Source of the DNA: Dichetophora obliterata
Taxonomy: Eukaryota > Arthropoda > Insecta > Diptera > Sciomyzidae
Assembly (NCBI GenBank): GCA_963920525.1
Contig: OY986439.1
Location: 545,001 to 609,000 of the forward strand
Direction: 5' to 3'
DNA: 64,000 nt
This document shows, one piece after another, positions 20,026 to 31,739 of this stretch (position 1 is the stretch's first letter; each line of letters begins with the position of its first letter). The notes under the pieces were generated by a model. That model was not told the origin of the DNA. It did not search any database and was given only the letters and a program-made list of their open reading frames with translations. A program made the translations under genes and the position numbers.

Positions 20026-21045
20026 AACTAGGGGGCGTGGTACCTCCCATACAAGCCAAATTTACGCTATCGACTGCAAAAGAAAAAAAAGGATATATAT
20101 CAGACGGTTTCGATCGTAAAAAAAACTAAGATTTAGTAATTTTGTTCAGATGGTTACTGTCAGTAACTGTACAAAAAATGGGTGTGGGCGCAATATATAT
20201 ACGCGCACTTTTTCAAAATCATGGCAATTCCGGAGTTCTACACATTTTTATAGTGAAACTTGCTGTGTAGGTGCTCCAAGAGGCGGTCACTATATGTAAA
20301 TGCTTTCACGCCTACTTTTACCGCCAAAAAATCAATATCTATATATAGAAAAAGCAAAACGGTGTGTGTCTGTCTGTGTGATGCCTATAGACTCAAAAAC
20401 TACTGATCCGATTGACCTGCAATTTTGGCAGTCGATTTGTTTCAGGAACTAGATGGTTGAGGAAATAAAGTTGGCACAACCTCCTTTAACCACCCCCAAA
20501 TCAATAAAAATGCAATATTTCAGTCGGTTTGGGTCGTGTAAGGCTAAAATTTTGTAATTTAGTTTGTATGGTTACTATCGACAACTGTACTAAAAACGGA
20601 TTTCCATGCCCTCTTTTACAGCCCACATATCAAAAAAAAAAATGCTATATTTCGGATGTTTTTTATCGTTTTAGGCTTAAATTTGGTAATTTAGTTTGTA
20701 TGGTTACTGTCGGTAGCTGTACTAAAAATGTGTGTCCACGACCCTTTTTACCGCCCACAAACCCATGAAAATGATTTACTTAATACGGTTTTGGTCGTAT
20801 AAGACTTAAATTTGGTAATTTGGTTTCTGTGGCTACTGTTAGCAACTGTACGAAAAATAGGTATCAACGCCCCCTTTTCAATGAAGATCAGTGAAAATGC
20901 TATATTTCCAGCAGTTTTGGCCGTATAAGACTAACATTTGGTACTTAAGTTTGTATGGTTACTTTCGGAAACTGTACTAAAAATGGGAGTTATCATTAAA
21001 ATTGACTACTGGGTCGATTGAGCTAAAACTTTGGCTTAGTTTGTA

Positions 21046-22317
21046 CACTCAGGGAAAAATCGCAACGTAAAATTAAATAATATCATGTTAGTTTTACGTT
21101 GCTCCATTTTTAAGAAATCATCTTTAAATTCACATTGAAATCCTTTAAATCAAATATGAAAACATTTGATCTCCAATAAGAAGTGGAAAAACTTCAAAAT
21201 AATGGTGATCCACTATAACTATTATGTTCTTTAAAGTGCATCCATCCACTTCGAAATTAAGTTGAAAAATAACATGGTTTATTTTGAAGTTGTCAGTAGT
21301 GAAAACGAAGTAGAAATATATATTTTAAAGTGGAAGAAACTTTAATTTTAAGTTGGATGCATATTTTTGTGTGTATGTGTTCAACATAATTTCGTTGCAA
21401 TCGTTTTAATAATAGTTAAGCAAACAGTTATGTTTTTCGCTCTATCTGTCTTTCTAAAAGCAACAATTAATTAATGCACGCTGTTGGACTTGATTAAAAT
21501 AATTTCAATTTACTCAACAAAATTGTCGAATGTCGCTCAATTTTGTGCGTGCAAATAGTGAAATTAAGTTCAAATAAGTGAAGATTAATAAAAATGGAAA
21601 GTATTCAATATATTCGTGAATTTGGCCAAGTTCTTTACTTGGACACAATACTTGTCAACAGTGTGGGTGAAGTTACAAATTTGGAAGAAGACGATGAGAA
21701 ATTCGCTAGCCTGCTTAAAGAGTTTGAGTTGGAAAGCCTTTTACCGAAATGAATAATGGTAAAACTTATGTGAGAAATAAATTTTTATAACTACATTTTT
21801 AAAATCATAATTTTCTTATATAAATGTAATACATTGAATTATCATATAATTTTTTAAAAAAATTTACCACATTTATTCTAATATTTTAATAAAAGAACAT
21901 TTCTATAAAAACTAATTTTGTTTTATTTATTTGATTTTGTTTCACGGACCATTCAATATCAAAAATGTTAAGCATTTCATTTAGAGTTAAAATCACTTTG
22001 ATTCATTAATGCATGGACGTGCAATCAAAGTAGAAAATACTTTACTTTAAAGTTATAACGCATTTAAAATAAATACGTTAGTATTCCAATTGAATATGCT
22101 TCCTCTTTGAATTAAATCTGAATCTACGTTAAGTTAAAGTCGAACACTTATCATTTTAAGATGTATAACACTTTAGTTTAAAGTGGAAGCAACATAAAAC
22201 TGAATACATGTGTTTCCAATTTGAATTTAATATTTTCGTGTTTGGTGTCAAATCATTCCGAAAAATATTTGAATCGAAGTGGTTACCTTTGATTTTACGT
22301 TGTTTTTTAGCTCAGTG
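21046..22317. mobile_element. TIR element inserted in a monomer, TSD TA (1,272 bp)
   Basis: Left end CACTCAGGGAAAAATCGCAA, right end reverse-complemented CACTGAGCTAAAAAACAA, both followed by CGTAAAAT. TA flanks both sides (21,044-21,045; 22,318-22,319). Neighbouring monomers give the empty site 'agtttgTAtggtt', which confirms the ends to the base. The interior is rich in AAGTGGA/TTTAAAGT/AACGTTA-type repeats in both orientations and holds one short gene-like ORF. Confidence 0.85.
21594..21752 (+). CDS. Small acidic ORF inside a TIR element (52 aa)
   Basis: Not recognised. It starts ATGG after an A-rich leader (AATAAAAATGG) and ends TGA after 52 codons. The peptide begins MESIQYIREFGQVLYLDT and ends LEEDDEKFASLLKEFELES then LLPK. 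It has balanced composition, a hydrophobic first half and a strongly acidic, probably helical second half, unlike random AT-rich ORFs nearby. Polyadenylation-type AATAAA motifs follow within about 30-140 bp. It could be the last exon of a deleted transposase or a separate small protein of the element. Confidence 0.4.
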   Translation: MESIQYIREFGQVLYLDTILVNSVGEVTNLEEDDEKFASLLKEFELESLLPK

Positions 22318-22904
22318 TATGGTTTCAATCAGCAACTGTACCAAAAATTGGTTCCCACGCCTCCTTTTGCAGCCCATAAACCAATGAAAATATTTTATAT
22401 CAACAGTTTGGGTCGTATTAGACAAAAATTTTGTAATTTAGTTCATATGATTACTCTCGACAAGTGCACTAAAAATGGACCTGTCCCACACTGGGCATGT
22501 TAAGCAAAGTGCGCCAGGCTTAAGCTAAATTGAGCTGAAATTTTGGCAGTCGATTTGCTTGGAGTACGAGATGGTTTAAAGGAAATAATTTTGCCGCACC
22601 CTTTTTTACTGCTTACAAAACAAAAAAAATGCTATATGTCGCATGGTTTGATCAAGTTAGACTAAAATTGGGTAATTTAGTTCATATGGTTACTTTCAGC
22701 AGCTATACTGAAAATGATGAATATATTTATATTCATATATATATATGTATGATCACTATCATGGTTCTTCGTGCGCACTTCCTCTGTGTCAGAATTGTCA
22801 AATTCAATGCAAATAGTTTTTGTGTTTGACGAATCGAGTTTCCATTCAATGTTATTCTGCATTTTTTTACAGTTTTGACCAGTTCTGACCAGTGCTGCCG
22901 AACA

Positions 22905-23490
22905 TGCTAGTAGTAATGTACTACTATGTAGTTACCGGTTCCACCCAACCTTATTTGTGCTACAATTTTTTAACTTTCGAACTATTTTCATTGAACTATT
23001 TTCATTGAACGTACCGATCAGTCATTCTTTTCACAAGTCTGCGGTTCCTTTTTTGTGTTTGCTTGTTAACAGTTGCACATTTTCGAAAACAGTGACAGTT
23101 GACTTGTTTGCTGCAGTAACCTTGGAAAAATTTCCTTTTAATTTCAAAATGTTACAAGTTATAAATTGAGGAAACAGAAGTCGAACAACAAATACTTTTT
23201 TATGCTGAACCACCCTCGCATCTACGTGCAGTGGTGTTCATATTAATAGTACACTAGGGGGACATTTGGAAGATATTACTATCATTACTAAATTGTAGAC
23301 CCTCTACATCATATATTGATAAACAACAGATGATGAATTTTCATTCAAAATGTGTGTTTCATTTGAATTTCAAAAAGAAACTCAATATTAAAATACCCTT
23401 TATATTAGGATACCTCAAAAAAAGCTACCATTGCCACCGAATAAAAGTGAACCTCGATCTATTTTATAACGATTCTAATGAGTATAACGA
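22905..23490. other. No gene recognised
   Basis: AT-rich with the small palindromic stretch 'ctagtagtaatgtactactatgtag' near 22,910. ORFs on both strands over 22,957-23,213 are not protein-like. Confidence 0.45.
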
Positions 23491-23499
23491 GTAAAAATT

Positions 23500-24570
23500 T
23501 CGGCTTGTGTGGTTGTTATAAGAAAAACAAACGGTCAGAAATAATAGTCACAAATGTCACAAAAGTTATTTCAAAATGTATTAAAAAATTTAAAGTTTTT
23601 GCAATCGCATTAAAGATTAATACACGCTGTTTTTCGTGTATTATTTTCAAGTTCTTTTAGGTAATTTTTACTCAAATTTAAAAACCCTCATTATTTCTAA
23701 TGCAATCCTCACTATTTAGATATCGTTCGAAAGATTTTGAGTACTTTCATTGATTCATGGTCAGAATTGATTAAATTGATACATTTAAAAGCGTTAATAT
23801 TAATTATAAATAATCACCTACTGAAAAAATATTATAAGTAGGTCTAGGAATCACATGCAAATGCATGTTTTTACGGGCATCTTAAAATGGAAATGGTTAA
23901 GTTGTCTCTACGAATCATGAAATATCCATTAAAATGTCATTTAATCGTTGGTGCATATTTTTACATATTTTTGCAAGAAATGCATGGTTTTACGTATTTT
24001 ACAAAAAAAAAAAATCCTTTCTGCATACTTATTGCGCATATTTTTTATATTTTACTATAAATGCATGTGCTTTTTGCATAGTTTTGTTTTCTTTGATTTG
24101 CAACTATTCAAATTTAGTAACACATTTTTTGGGAAAGATGATACTTCTGATTAATATTTTATATTTATTTCATGTTTTTGTTGTTTTTTAAAATATATTT
24201 TTTATATATTTTAAAATTAATTGTTTTCTTTACTTGTGAAGATACTCGCAATATTTATTTTTGTACCGATAATAATGTATAAGAAAAATATTTTTAATTG
24301 CATATTTTTGATTTTTTAGTGCATGAGATTCCAAGCCCTAATTATAAGATATAAAAAAAATCAAGCAATGAAGTTAAGTGAATTTTTAAAGATTTTGTAT
24401 GGAAGTAAATTAAAAACTATCAAAATATGCACGAAAACAGCATTTTCTTTAATCCGATTGCAAAAACTAAAAATTTTTTAATGCATACTGGAAGACCTTT
24501 TTCCGGCCTATTATTGCTGAGAGTTAAGTTTCTTACAACTATTACACCAGCCAATAAATTGAGCTCACAT
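23500..24570. mobile_element. Foldback-like element (~1.1 kb)
   Basis: Arms of at least 130 bp pair imperfectly: AGTTTTTGCAATCGCATTAA (about 23,592) with the reverse complement of a copy reading AGTTTTTGCAATCGGATTAA (about 24,450). Both have ATG(T/C)ATTAAAAAATTT on the outer side, further outward 'gttgttataagaaa' versus 'atagttgtaagaaa', and on the inner side 'gctgttttcgtg(c/t)at'. As a result, the plus ORF at the left and minus ORF at the right share CIKKFxVFAIxLK. Exact ends and target duplication not resolved. Confidence 0.6.
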
Positions 24571-24624
24571 CGTGACAGCCAACATATTTTGTATATCATC
24601 ATAAATAGAACAAGGTTCATTTCT

Positions 24625-27600
24625 AGTCGGTGGGCATCGACACCTTTTTTTATGGATGTCGGGGTAACTTAACGCATATATGTTGTTTTTTTGTTAAAAA
24701 TATACATCTCTGTTTTATTCGTACTACCTGTATTACCCAAATTTGTAATCCGTGCTACCTGTACTACCAAAATGTCTGAAATGGTACTGCCCTACATATA
24801 TATAAAACGGCTGACCTGGTTCGGACACATCTACCTTCTTTTATTCTACCATGATCATCATGTTTCAATTCTAGTGCTCTCAGATTCTTAAAATGTGTAG
24901 AACGCTTTTTGCTTACGTGACCTTCACCTTAACCTAGTCGCTGAGTGGCGGACGTTCGGTCATTTACCCATACGATTTGCCTTGGTATGTGTGTCTCAGC
25001 TATTCTATATATTCGCTCTGTAAAAGCTCTAATGACAAAAAATTCTAACGCTTCGGTTTCTTTTTTTCCTCAAAATGAGCGAGACACAAACAAACTACTT
25101 AAATGTGTATATGTACAAAACTTGATGCTGTTGAGTTTTTAAAGATTAAAATTCGCTCAAATACACAAACATGAAACTATATTTAGGTTATATTTTAAGT
25201 TTATCTGTACTAAAAAAAAAACATTATTTTAGAATATTAGAACAAATTTCTATCTACAACCGCAAGCATTCATATACCTTATCTCAACTATATTTTCATT
25301 CCTTACGATAAAAAAAAAGTTGACGTACATCATGTTTTTTCATTAGAAGGCTGAACTTGTTAAAACAGTTTAAAAGCTGATATTAACCTTAACTTAAAAG
25401 TTTGCTATTAAGTCAGCACTTGACATATTATTATTAATATCATGGTATGAATAGACTATGTTCTAATGACGGTAATGGTTTTATTTGCACGTTCATGATC
25501 TTTGCCATGCCAAATTGTAAAATGTTAAACTCAACGGTTTGTCGGAGTTATTTGAAAAAGTTTATGCACTCAACAATAGACCGAAATAGTTCAACTCTCT
25601 TGAGTTAGTTGCTAGCATAAAGATCTCAAATACTAGTTTTCGCCTACAAATCATTAATGCTGAGTCGCACCGAAAGCTATTTCAGAGAGCATGTTGCTCT
25701 CTAATACACAGGCATGAGCAGCTGTGGTGAAAAACTAATGTGTAAGTTTGAATTCATGGAAATGCTTCATAGTTTTCTAGACAATCGCATAATAATTTCC
25801 ATTTAGTTTCAATTGAGTATCTTACAAGTAATGTCGTTGCTTGTATAAAAAACTATAAACGTATTTGAACATTAGTAATCGAGACAATACGCTTGCTGAT
25901 AACTTTTTTTTAACAAAACATTTTTAATTTTAATTCAAATCATAGCATAATCCATTTAAATAGTACAGTAATATTCTACGAAGAAATTTAAAGAGGCATT
26001 ATTGTGAAGTGCTTACAAATCCATTTAAAAATATGTATGTATCTACAACGTAAAAAAATTTCTTCCGCCTGAGATCATCTGTCCATTTGGAAAGGTCAAC
26101 GACCTCGTTTTGCAGGCCTTTCGCAATGATGCCAGCGCAAGTGAAACATTTCGGTTGTGCTTTTTTGAGTCTCGATCGCTTTAAGTAATCTATTTAAATA
26201 TGATTTAACCGAATGTTCTCATTACCAATGGGCCTTGGCTTTGTTCAATATGCATGCATATATGTATAGTAAAAGTGCGAATGAGCATTTGTTTCTAGCG
26301 CTGTCGCGAGTGTGCGTTCGTTACCCTCTGTATTTTTGTTTGTGCAATTGTGAAACTCGCTTGTTGTTTTTTGACTTTTGTGAATTTTTTGTAGAAGTAA
26401 GCAAGAATTTAACAACTTTATCAAGTCGACTTTTTTGTAGCAACATTGTGTATATTATATGAAAGTTTTTTCAACTTGGTATTCAAACATGTGCTGAATT
26501 TAGACGCGTTCGTGGATCATTTATCAGTGTAGTGGGGCTAAATACGTTCCATTGAATGAGAGTTGATATCTCGTTGATGTACAGAGAGAACAATATTCGT
26601 ATAAATTATTTGGCATTGAATGACCAGACAAGTTCTATGACCAAATTTTATTGTGTATCTAAATAAACTCAGATCATTATGTGACGATCGAATCTGGCAG
26701 TTGTTCTCGGTGCGCTCTCAGAAAGTTCTCTTCTATCTTTTGAATAAAATTATAGAGTGCGAAAAACAGCTCTTCTGTTGTCTGTGTTACTTAGCCTAAC
26801 GCGTGTGCAAGTTCTGAGGTTGTATATGTTTTACTGAATTCTGATGTTTGCTTTGACTGTTTTAAGTTTATTTATTTGTTTATTTCGTTTTAATAAGCAT
26901 TTCTGCTGTTCTGTGGCTGGAAACAGAAATGAAAAAGGTTAAAAAACTTTTTGGGTTTAATAACACTGCACAAGGTTATTAGATAAAAAATATGTGTAAA
27001 GTTAGTGTGTGTCGGTGCAAGTGCGGTTCAATGAGTGATGGTGTTGTTGATATGGTGCAATTGTTGCTCTCTTAATTATAAAAAGAAAGATATTATTGAA
27101 CGATGCCGTTATCTAGACAACGTCAACGAGGTAAATGAATACTATTTTGGAGTATTGCTGGTGAGTAAATTCAGTTATGAATTTTTATCACTGTGGACAA
27201 CTTCTCAGAATTCACATTTTTTACATCCATTTCTTACCCCTAACACTTCAACTTAGACGTAAAGTAAAATAGCGGAATAATTTTTGTTTAGGGACGCGCC
27301 TCAAGCCTTCTCCTAAGCCCGTTAATGAAAACGAATTTTCGGTCTGTAACGGTTTAGGAGAAAACAAATTGGTAAAATTAAATATACACAGGTGGTTGAG
27401 TACGGCTGCAAAAAAGTGTAAAAACGAATAAAAATTAATAAAAATATTAACATTTTGCATTTGTCTAAACCTTAAACTGCTGTTAAAAAAAAAAAATAGA
27501 CAGTTTTGATAATATCGTAAGTATAGACGAAGAATTCCTTTTTTATACAGTAATAAAGAAAAATGCTGTTTTTTCATTTACATTTTTCAAAACTATTTTA

Positions 27601-28840
27601 AAGCATTTCATCTTCGAAATAAAAAGTATTTAAAAACAAATTTGATTTTCGTTTGTTATTTTTAATGATGAACTTGTTGTTCTCATCCAGTTTTATGTTG
27701 GTTTAACTTAAATGTTATTCAAAGTTATGTTTAATAAATGGAAATAAATATTTCGTAAACTTCATCTAGTAAATAGCATATATGTGTATATTTAAAATTA
27801 TGTTGATTTTCTATTCTTAAAATACAAATTCTAAATGTTTCATAGTTTAAATCATACTTGGTTTTAAATACAAATTCTAGTTGTTTGATCGTTTAAAATC
27901 AGTCAATCAAATCTGGATATAACGAACCCCCGAAATAGTGAATATCTCGAAATAGTGAACGTTTTACCAAATGACATTTCAAAGAATAAAAAGCAAAAAA
28001 GTACAAAAAAATTTTAAGATTTAAGTAAAAACATCCATTTTTTAAACAAAGAATTTAATATAATAATTTAATTTAATTTAATTTAAAATAGAGTTTTCAA
28101 AGAACAACGCATGCTTAAAAACACATTGTATCAGCGTTGAATTTGGTTGAATTCTTTCAAATATGGTAGTTTTTTTTTCATCAAATTGGCTTTTTGGTAG
28201 ATTTTTTTCCAATTTGGTAGATTTTAGAAAATTCTTTTAATTTTGTAGACATTAAAAATTTGTTTTGAATAAAACTATTAGAAATTAAATAAAAATGAAA
28301 ATCATAATGTTTCGTTCACCCTGTTAATATAACGAAAATTTTGCAACCCTTCCGAAGTATCATATTTTTAAATGCTTTCAAATTAAGCTCGACTGTAAGA
28401 ATTGCATTTTTCGTGTACTTGCCGCATAGTTCTGCAGCAGCAGAAAGAAAGTTTTCAGACTTGACATTGATAATATCAAAATGTAGAAACAATTTTGAGT
28501 ATTGCACAATTAATAATGGTGGCTCAAGAGTTCGTCAAAAATAGTACTAATGTTCACTAAGTTTGGTCAGCAAAAACCGAATTATATCTATATACGGAAT
28601 ACGGAATTATATCTTTTTCTTTATTTCCCTTTAAAATTTATTATAGCTTAATTACTGAGCCAAATGAATTAAAAGACTGATTTTTTTTATAGTAACATTT
28701 TTCAGTTTATATTGAAGAACTTTCGTAATATGTATAATTCCAGCAATATATTATGTTTCAACCTAGTTTGCCCCGAATATAAAAAAAAAGTATAGCAGTG
28801 AGAGGACTGCCGACCCAAGCGAAAACCTATATATAAAATA
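24625..28840. other. No gene recognised (4.2 kb)
   Basis: Mostly AT-rich intron or intergenic DNA. 26,300-26,900 is less repetitive and more balanced, with 'gtgcgttcgttaccctctg' and 'tcggtgcgctctcagaaagt'. None of the 60-110 codon ORFs (for example 27,035-27,256 plus and 27,248-27,577 minus) shows a recognisable domain. No inverted-repeat element was found by eye. Confidence 0.4.
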
Positions 28841-28844
28841 TTAG

Positions 28845-28990
28845 TATTCCCTGGAAGACGTTGTCCTGCCACGGCGTCCTGCTAATAAAGGGTTTCGGAC
28901 TATCCTACATGTAGGATGGATTTGACAGGTCGGACGGACATGTAGGATGTGCGGAAGCTCATACTGCAGCCCGTCCTACATGTAGGATGA
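28845..28990. repeat. Helentron-like end and CTACATGTAG palindromes
   Basis: ATTCCCTGGAAGACGTTGTC at about 28,846 matches the ends at 43,990 and 47,698. Just inside, the palindrome ATCCTACATGTAGGAT (28,903-28,918) recurs at 28,973-28,988 as GTCCTACATGTAGGAT, and its half ACATGTAGGATG occurs at 28,938-28,949. Three copies in 90 bp are unlikely by chance. Possible terminal hairpins of an element, or a protein-binding array. Confidence 0.5.
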
Positions 28991-28999
28991 AATAAAAAA

Positions 29000-29485
29000 G
29001 TTTTAAAAGTTCCGCTCTGATCTTGTTCTTCTCTGTGCGTTCTTGTTTGTAGATTTCCTTGGTAATTGTTGTTGGCGCAGTTAGCCGCAAATTTTTTGTA
29101 GACGTTGTGAATTCTAATCGTGTAGCTACAGTCGGCATATGAAATTAGAATTATTTTTGTTAAGAGCTTATAACAATTTATTAAATTTTTATATATTACT
29201 GAAACTATTTCTTTTAAGCAAAAGTGTTACCATATCAAAAATACATATAATTAAAGTAATTTATTTAAATTATTTCATTATTGAATTAATATAAAAAATT
29301 AAAGCTTATTTATATCTATTTATATCATAACACTAACACAATATACATGCTCACCAAAACTTCGTCAAAATTTCATCGTCCATTTGACACAGCAAAAAAG
29401 ACAAATTTATTTCAACACACACAAATTTTATTCAACCTGAAATTTTCTATCCTACCACGACTGAAAAGTTTCTTTGTGACACTTA
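29000..29485. other. No gene recognised
   Basis: Pyrimidine-rich start, then very AT-rich. No supported feature. Confidence 0.45.
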
Positions 29486-29492
29486 CCCTTTA

Positions 29493-29855
29493 CACGGAGG
29501 TTACACGAGACAGTACTGTTAAGACAGTAGCAACACATTCACAAATTTTTACCCACACACATTAACTTTTGCTACTGTCTGCTCTACTGTCTTAAGTTTT
29601 TTGTAGACAGTTGGCGGGACAGTAGCTAGGAGAGTAGAATGTTATTTAGCATATCAAGTGACAGAATACGTGAAAATTTAATAGAATTAATGGAAAATTT
29701 GTAATATTTTGGCGTACTCGTAGTTTTAACAAAAATGTCTACTGTCTTGCCAACTGTCTTACCAACTGTCTGTATTCTTTTTCACAGACACAAAGTTTGA
29801 CAATTACAACGTATTTTTCACTGTCTTAACAGTACTGTCTCGTGTAAACCCCGTG
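29493..29855. mobile_element. 363-bp TIR element, TSD TTA, CACGG ends
   Basis: TIRs begin CACGGAGGTTACACGAGACA and (right, reverse-complemented) CACGGGGTTTACACGAGACA, and both continue GTACTGTTAAGACAGT, 36 bp with about two differences. TTA lies immediately outside (29,490-29,492; 29,856-29,858). The motif ACAGT/ACTGTC is repeated more than ten times in the interior, in both orientations. Non-coding. The 3-bp duplication fits Harbinger-type insertion; the CACGG start is less typical, so the family is open. Confidence 0.8.
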
Positions 29856-29937
29856 TTATGAAAAAATTTATTAACAAAACAATGATAGTTGACAACTCTG
29901 AAAATAAAATGCCGCAGTGGTGGAAATAAAAAGCCAC

Positions 29938-30243
29938 TGACAAATACAACAAGTGTAAAAATTGTCAAACTTTGTTTCATGATAAATAATAAAATGAGAG
30001 CATGCATGTAATTATTTGCATGTTCAACATATTCCTTTATCACAACTTAAAAATTAAAATGTTAAAACACTCAATCCATACATTATTTTTTCTTGTTTGC
30101 AAACGAAGTTCCAGCAGAAAAAAGCAGAAAAAGAAGACGATAGTTCCATTTTTAAATCTCACCATGTATAGCAGCTGTTTAAGTAAAAGCAAATTTTTCA
30201 AAAATGTTGACAAATACAACAACTGAAGAAATTGCCAAACTTT
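29938..30243. repeat. Short direct duplication
   Basis: TGACAAATACAACAAGTGTA with AAATTGTCAAACTTT (29,938-29,975) recurs as TGACAAATACAACAACTGAA with AAATTGCCAAACTTT (30,208-30,243). The intervening sequence is not repeated. Origin unknown. Confidence 0.5.
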
Positions 30244-30249
30244 AAAAGC

Positions 30250-31095
30250 ATATATAGACCAATATAAAGCGAATTAATAATAAGTTTTGGTTGCAAACAT
30301 CTTATTGCAACCTAACTTAACTAACAAACATATTATATGCATTAATTTCAGGAGTTGCCAAGTAATTTCTTTGTGAGCTTGAGGCCGATTAAGAACAAGT
30401 GACGATAATTGTTGATATTTTTATGAACAAATACATGCAAACATTTTTTGAGATTATGTTTTCTAATTTTCCTAGCTTGTTATCTTTGCTGTCTGTATTG
30501 ATGACGAGAGTTCCTCGGAAAAATACGATGACGCAAACCAAAGATTTACCCTCTACCAAAATCGTTCAGCGCGCCTAAAGAAGGTTTCACTTCAAAATAA
30601 TTATATATGAAGTTATGAGGTTTTTCGAAACTATGCTATTAAAAGTGAATGAAATTTATACATCTTATAAATTAATAATAATTTTGTTTATTTCAATGAC
30701 TTTAGAGGTTATAATGGTCACCACAAAGCACCACTTATGAAACAGGTATGATGATAACTTTATACAAAATTTATATTTATTACATGAATTTAATTGCGAG
30801 CTCAAAATCAAGTAAGTTGCCTTAATAACACAATCAGATTATGATATTAGATATTAAAATACACCTCCCTCTAAGTTTCGTGAGCGTGCTTTCAAAAATT
30901 TTCCACAAAATAACTAATTTAGGATATAGGACTTAGAATAAGAATAAGGAATTAATTTTGCTATTTAAATAAAAAACACAAAATATGTCTAAATTAACGA
31001 AAAAGAGTACTTTTGTTAAATGTAAATGTATACAAATAAAATAAGTAAAACTTATAAAATGTTCTTATATAAATGGGAAGAAGTCTACACTCTAA
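30250..31095. other. No gene recognised
   Basis: AT-rich intergenic or intronic sequence. A slightly GC-richer patch at 30,480-30,580 has no long frame. Confidence 0.45.
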
Positions 31096-31149
31096 AAACT
31101 GATTGAAAAATCTGATATTGGCGATTTCGTAAAAAAACCACGCTATGCA

Positions 31150-31515
31150 GCGAGTTTTTTCAATTTTGTCTGAAAATCAGCCTCTTTTTCCAAAATATGT
31201 ATATTTACTCTACTATTCACGCTATTTGAGCGTGTTTTCGCTCAGAGAGTCTTAAAATATGTATATCTCTCTACTTTTCACACTATTTTAGCGTGTTTTC
31301 GCTCACAGAGCCCTAAAATATATATATTCTCTACTTTTCACGCTATTCCAGCGTGTTTTCGCTCAGAGAATTCTAAAATATGTATATTTCTACTTTTCAC
31401 GTTATTTCAGCGTGTTTTCTCTCAGAAAGTCTTAAAATATGTATATTTTCTCTAATATTCACACTATTTCAGCGTGTTCTCGCTCAGATAGTCCTAAAAA
31501 CGCTCCAGCAGCGGT
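31150..31515. repeat. 60-bp minisatellite with a hairpin in each unit
   Basis: Five to six units with the core TTCACGCTATTTCAGCGTG or near variants start at 31,216, 31,277, 31,337, 31,396 and 31,458 (periods 61, 60, 59 and 62). Each core is itself an inverted repeat (CACGCT...AGCGTG), followed by TTTTCGCTCAGAGAGTC and then AAAATATGTATAT. A degenerate first unit at about 31,140 reads CACGCTATGCAGCG. No CRISPR features (eukaryotic, no unique spacers). Confidence 0.85.
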
Positions 31516-31539
31516 ATTTTACGCTTGCCCTTAAATAAA

Positions 31540-31735
31540 CACCTCTGCTTTAACGTCATATAATTTCAAAGAGTTTATTCGAACAAGTGTTAAATATATA
31601 CAACTTAAACAGTAGATTGGTCACAGCTTAATTATTCAAGCCTACTGATGTAGGAAAGACTAGCACCTTCTGCTGAGTTATTGACTCTACACAGAGTTGT
31701 TGTTGTTGCCATGTTCAAAACTTACTTGAGAGACT
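31540..31735 (+). repeat. Dispersed repeat B (possible LTR piece), copy 1
   Basis: Shares 'cgtcatat(a/g)(a/g)tttc', 'agagtttattc', 'aaacagt', 'ttggtcacagct', 'aattactcaag.ctactga' and 'gactctacacagagttgttg' with 51,380-51,432 joined to 53,735-53,880. In the second copy a TATA-like CTATATAAG precedes the shared part by about 25 bp, which suggests an LTR promoter/R region. No internal retrotransposon coding was found. Confidence 0.5.
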
Positions 31736-31739
31736 TCAC

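Larger units (their letters stand above)
20030..22900 (+). repeat. ~129-bp monomer array, DINE/Helentron-like (interrupted)
   Basis: Monomers share the order 'gtcgtataagactaaaattt', 'ggtaatttagtttgtatggt', 'tactgtcggcaactgtacta', 'aaaatgg', 'cgccccctttta', 'cc(c)acaaacca', 'tgaaaatgctatatttc'. The anchor (A/G)GTTT(G/C)TATGG or a close variant starts at 20,561, 20,693, 20,822 and 20,948, giving spacings of 132, 129 and 126 bp; further units follow at about 22,316, 22,442 and 22,680. A CTGTCTG microsatellite lies near 20,372. Related arrays occur inverted at 44 and 47.7 kb. The array is split by the TIR element at 21,046-22,317. Confidence 0.7.

Noticed and set aside
31150..31515. Possible CRISPR array
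   Set aside because: Eukaryotic locus and contiguous 60-bp tandem units without unique spacers; it is a minisatellite.
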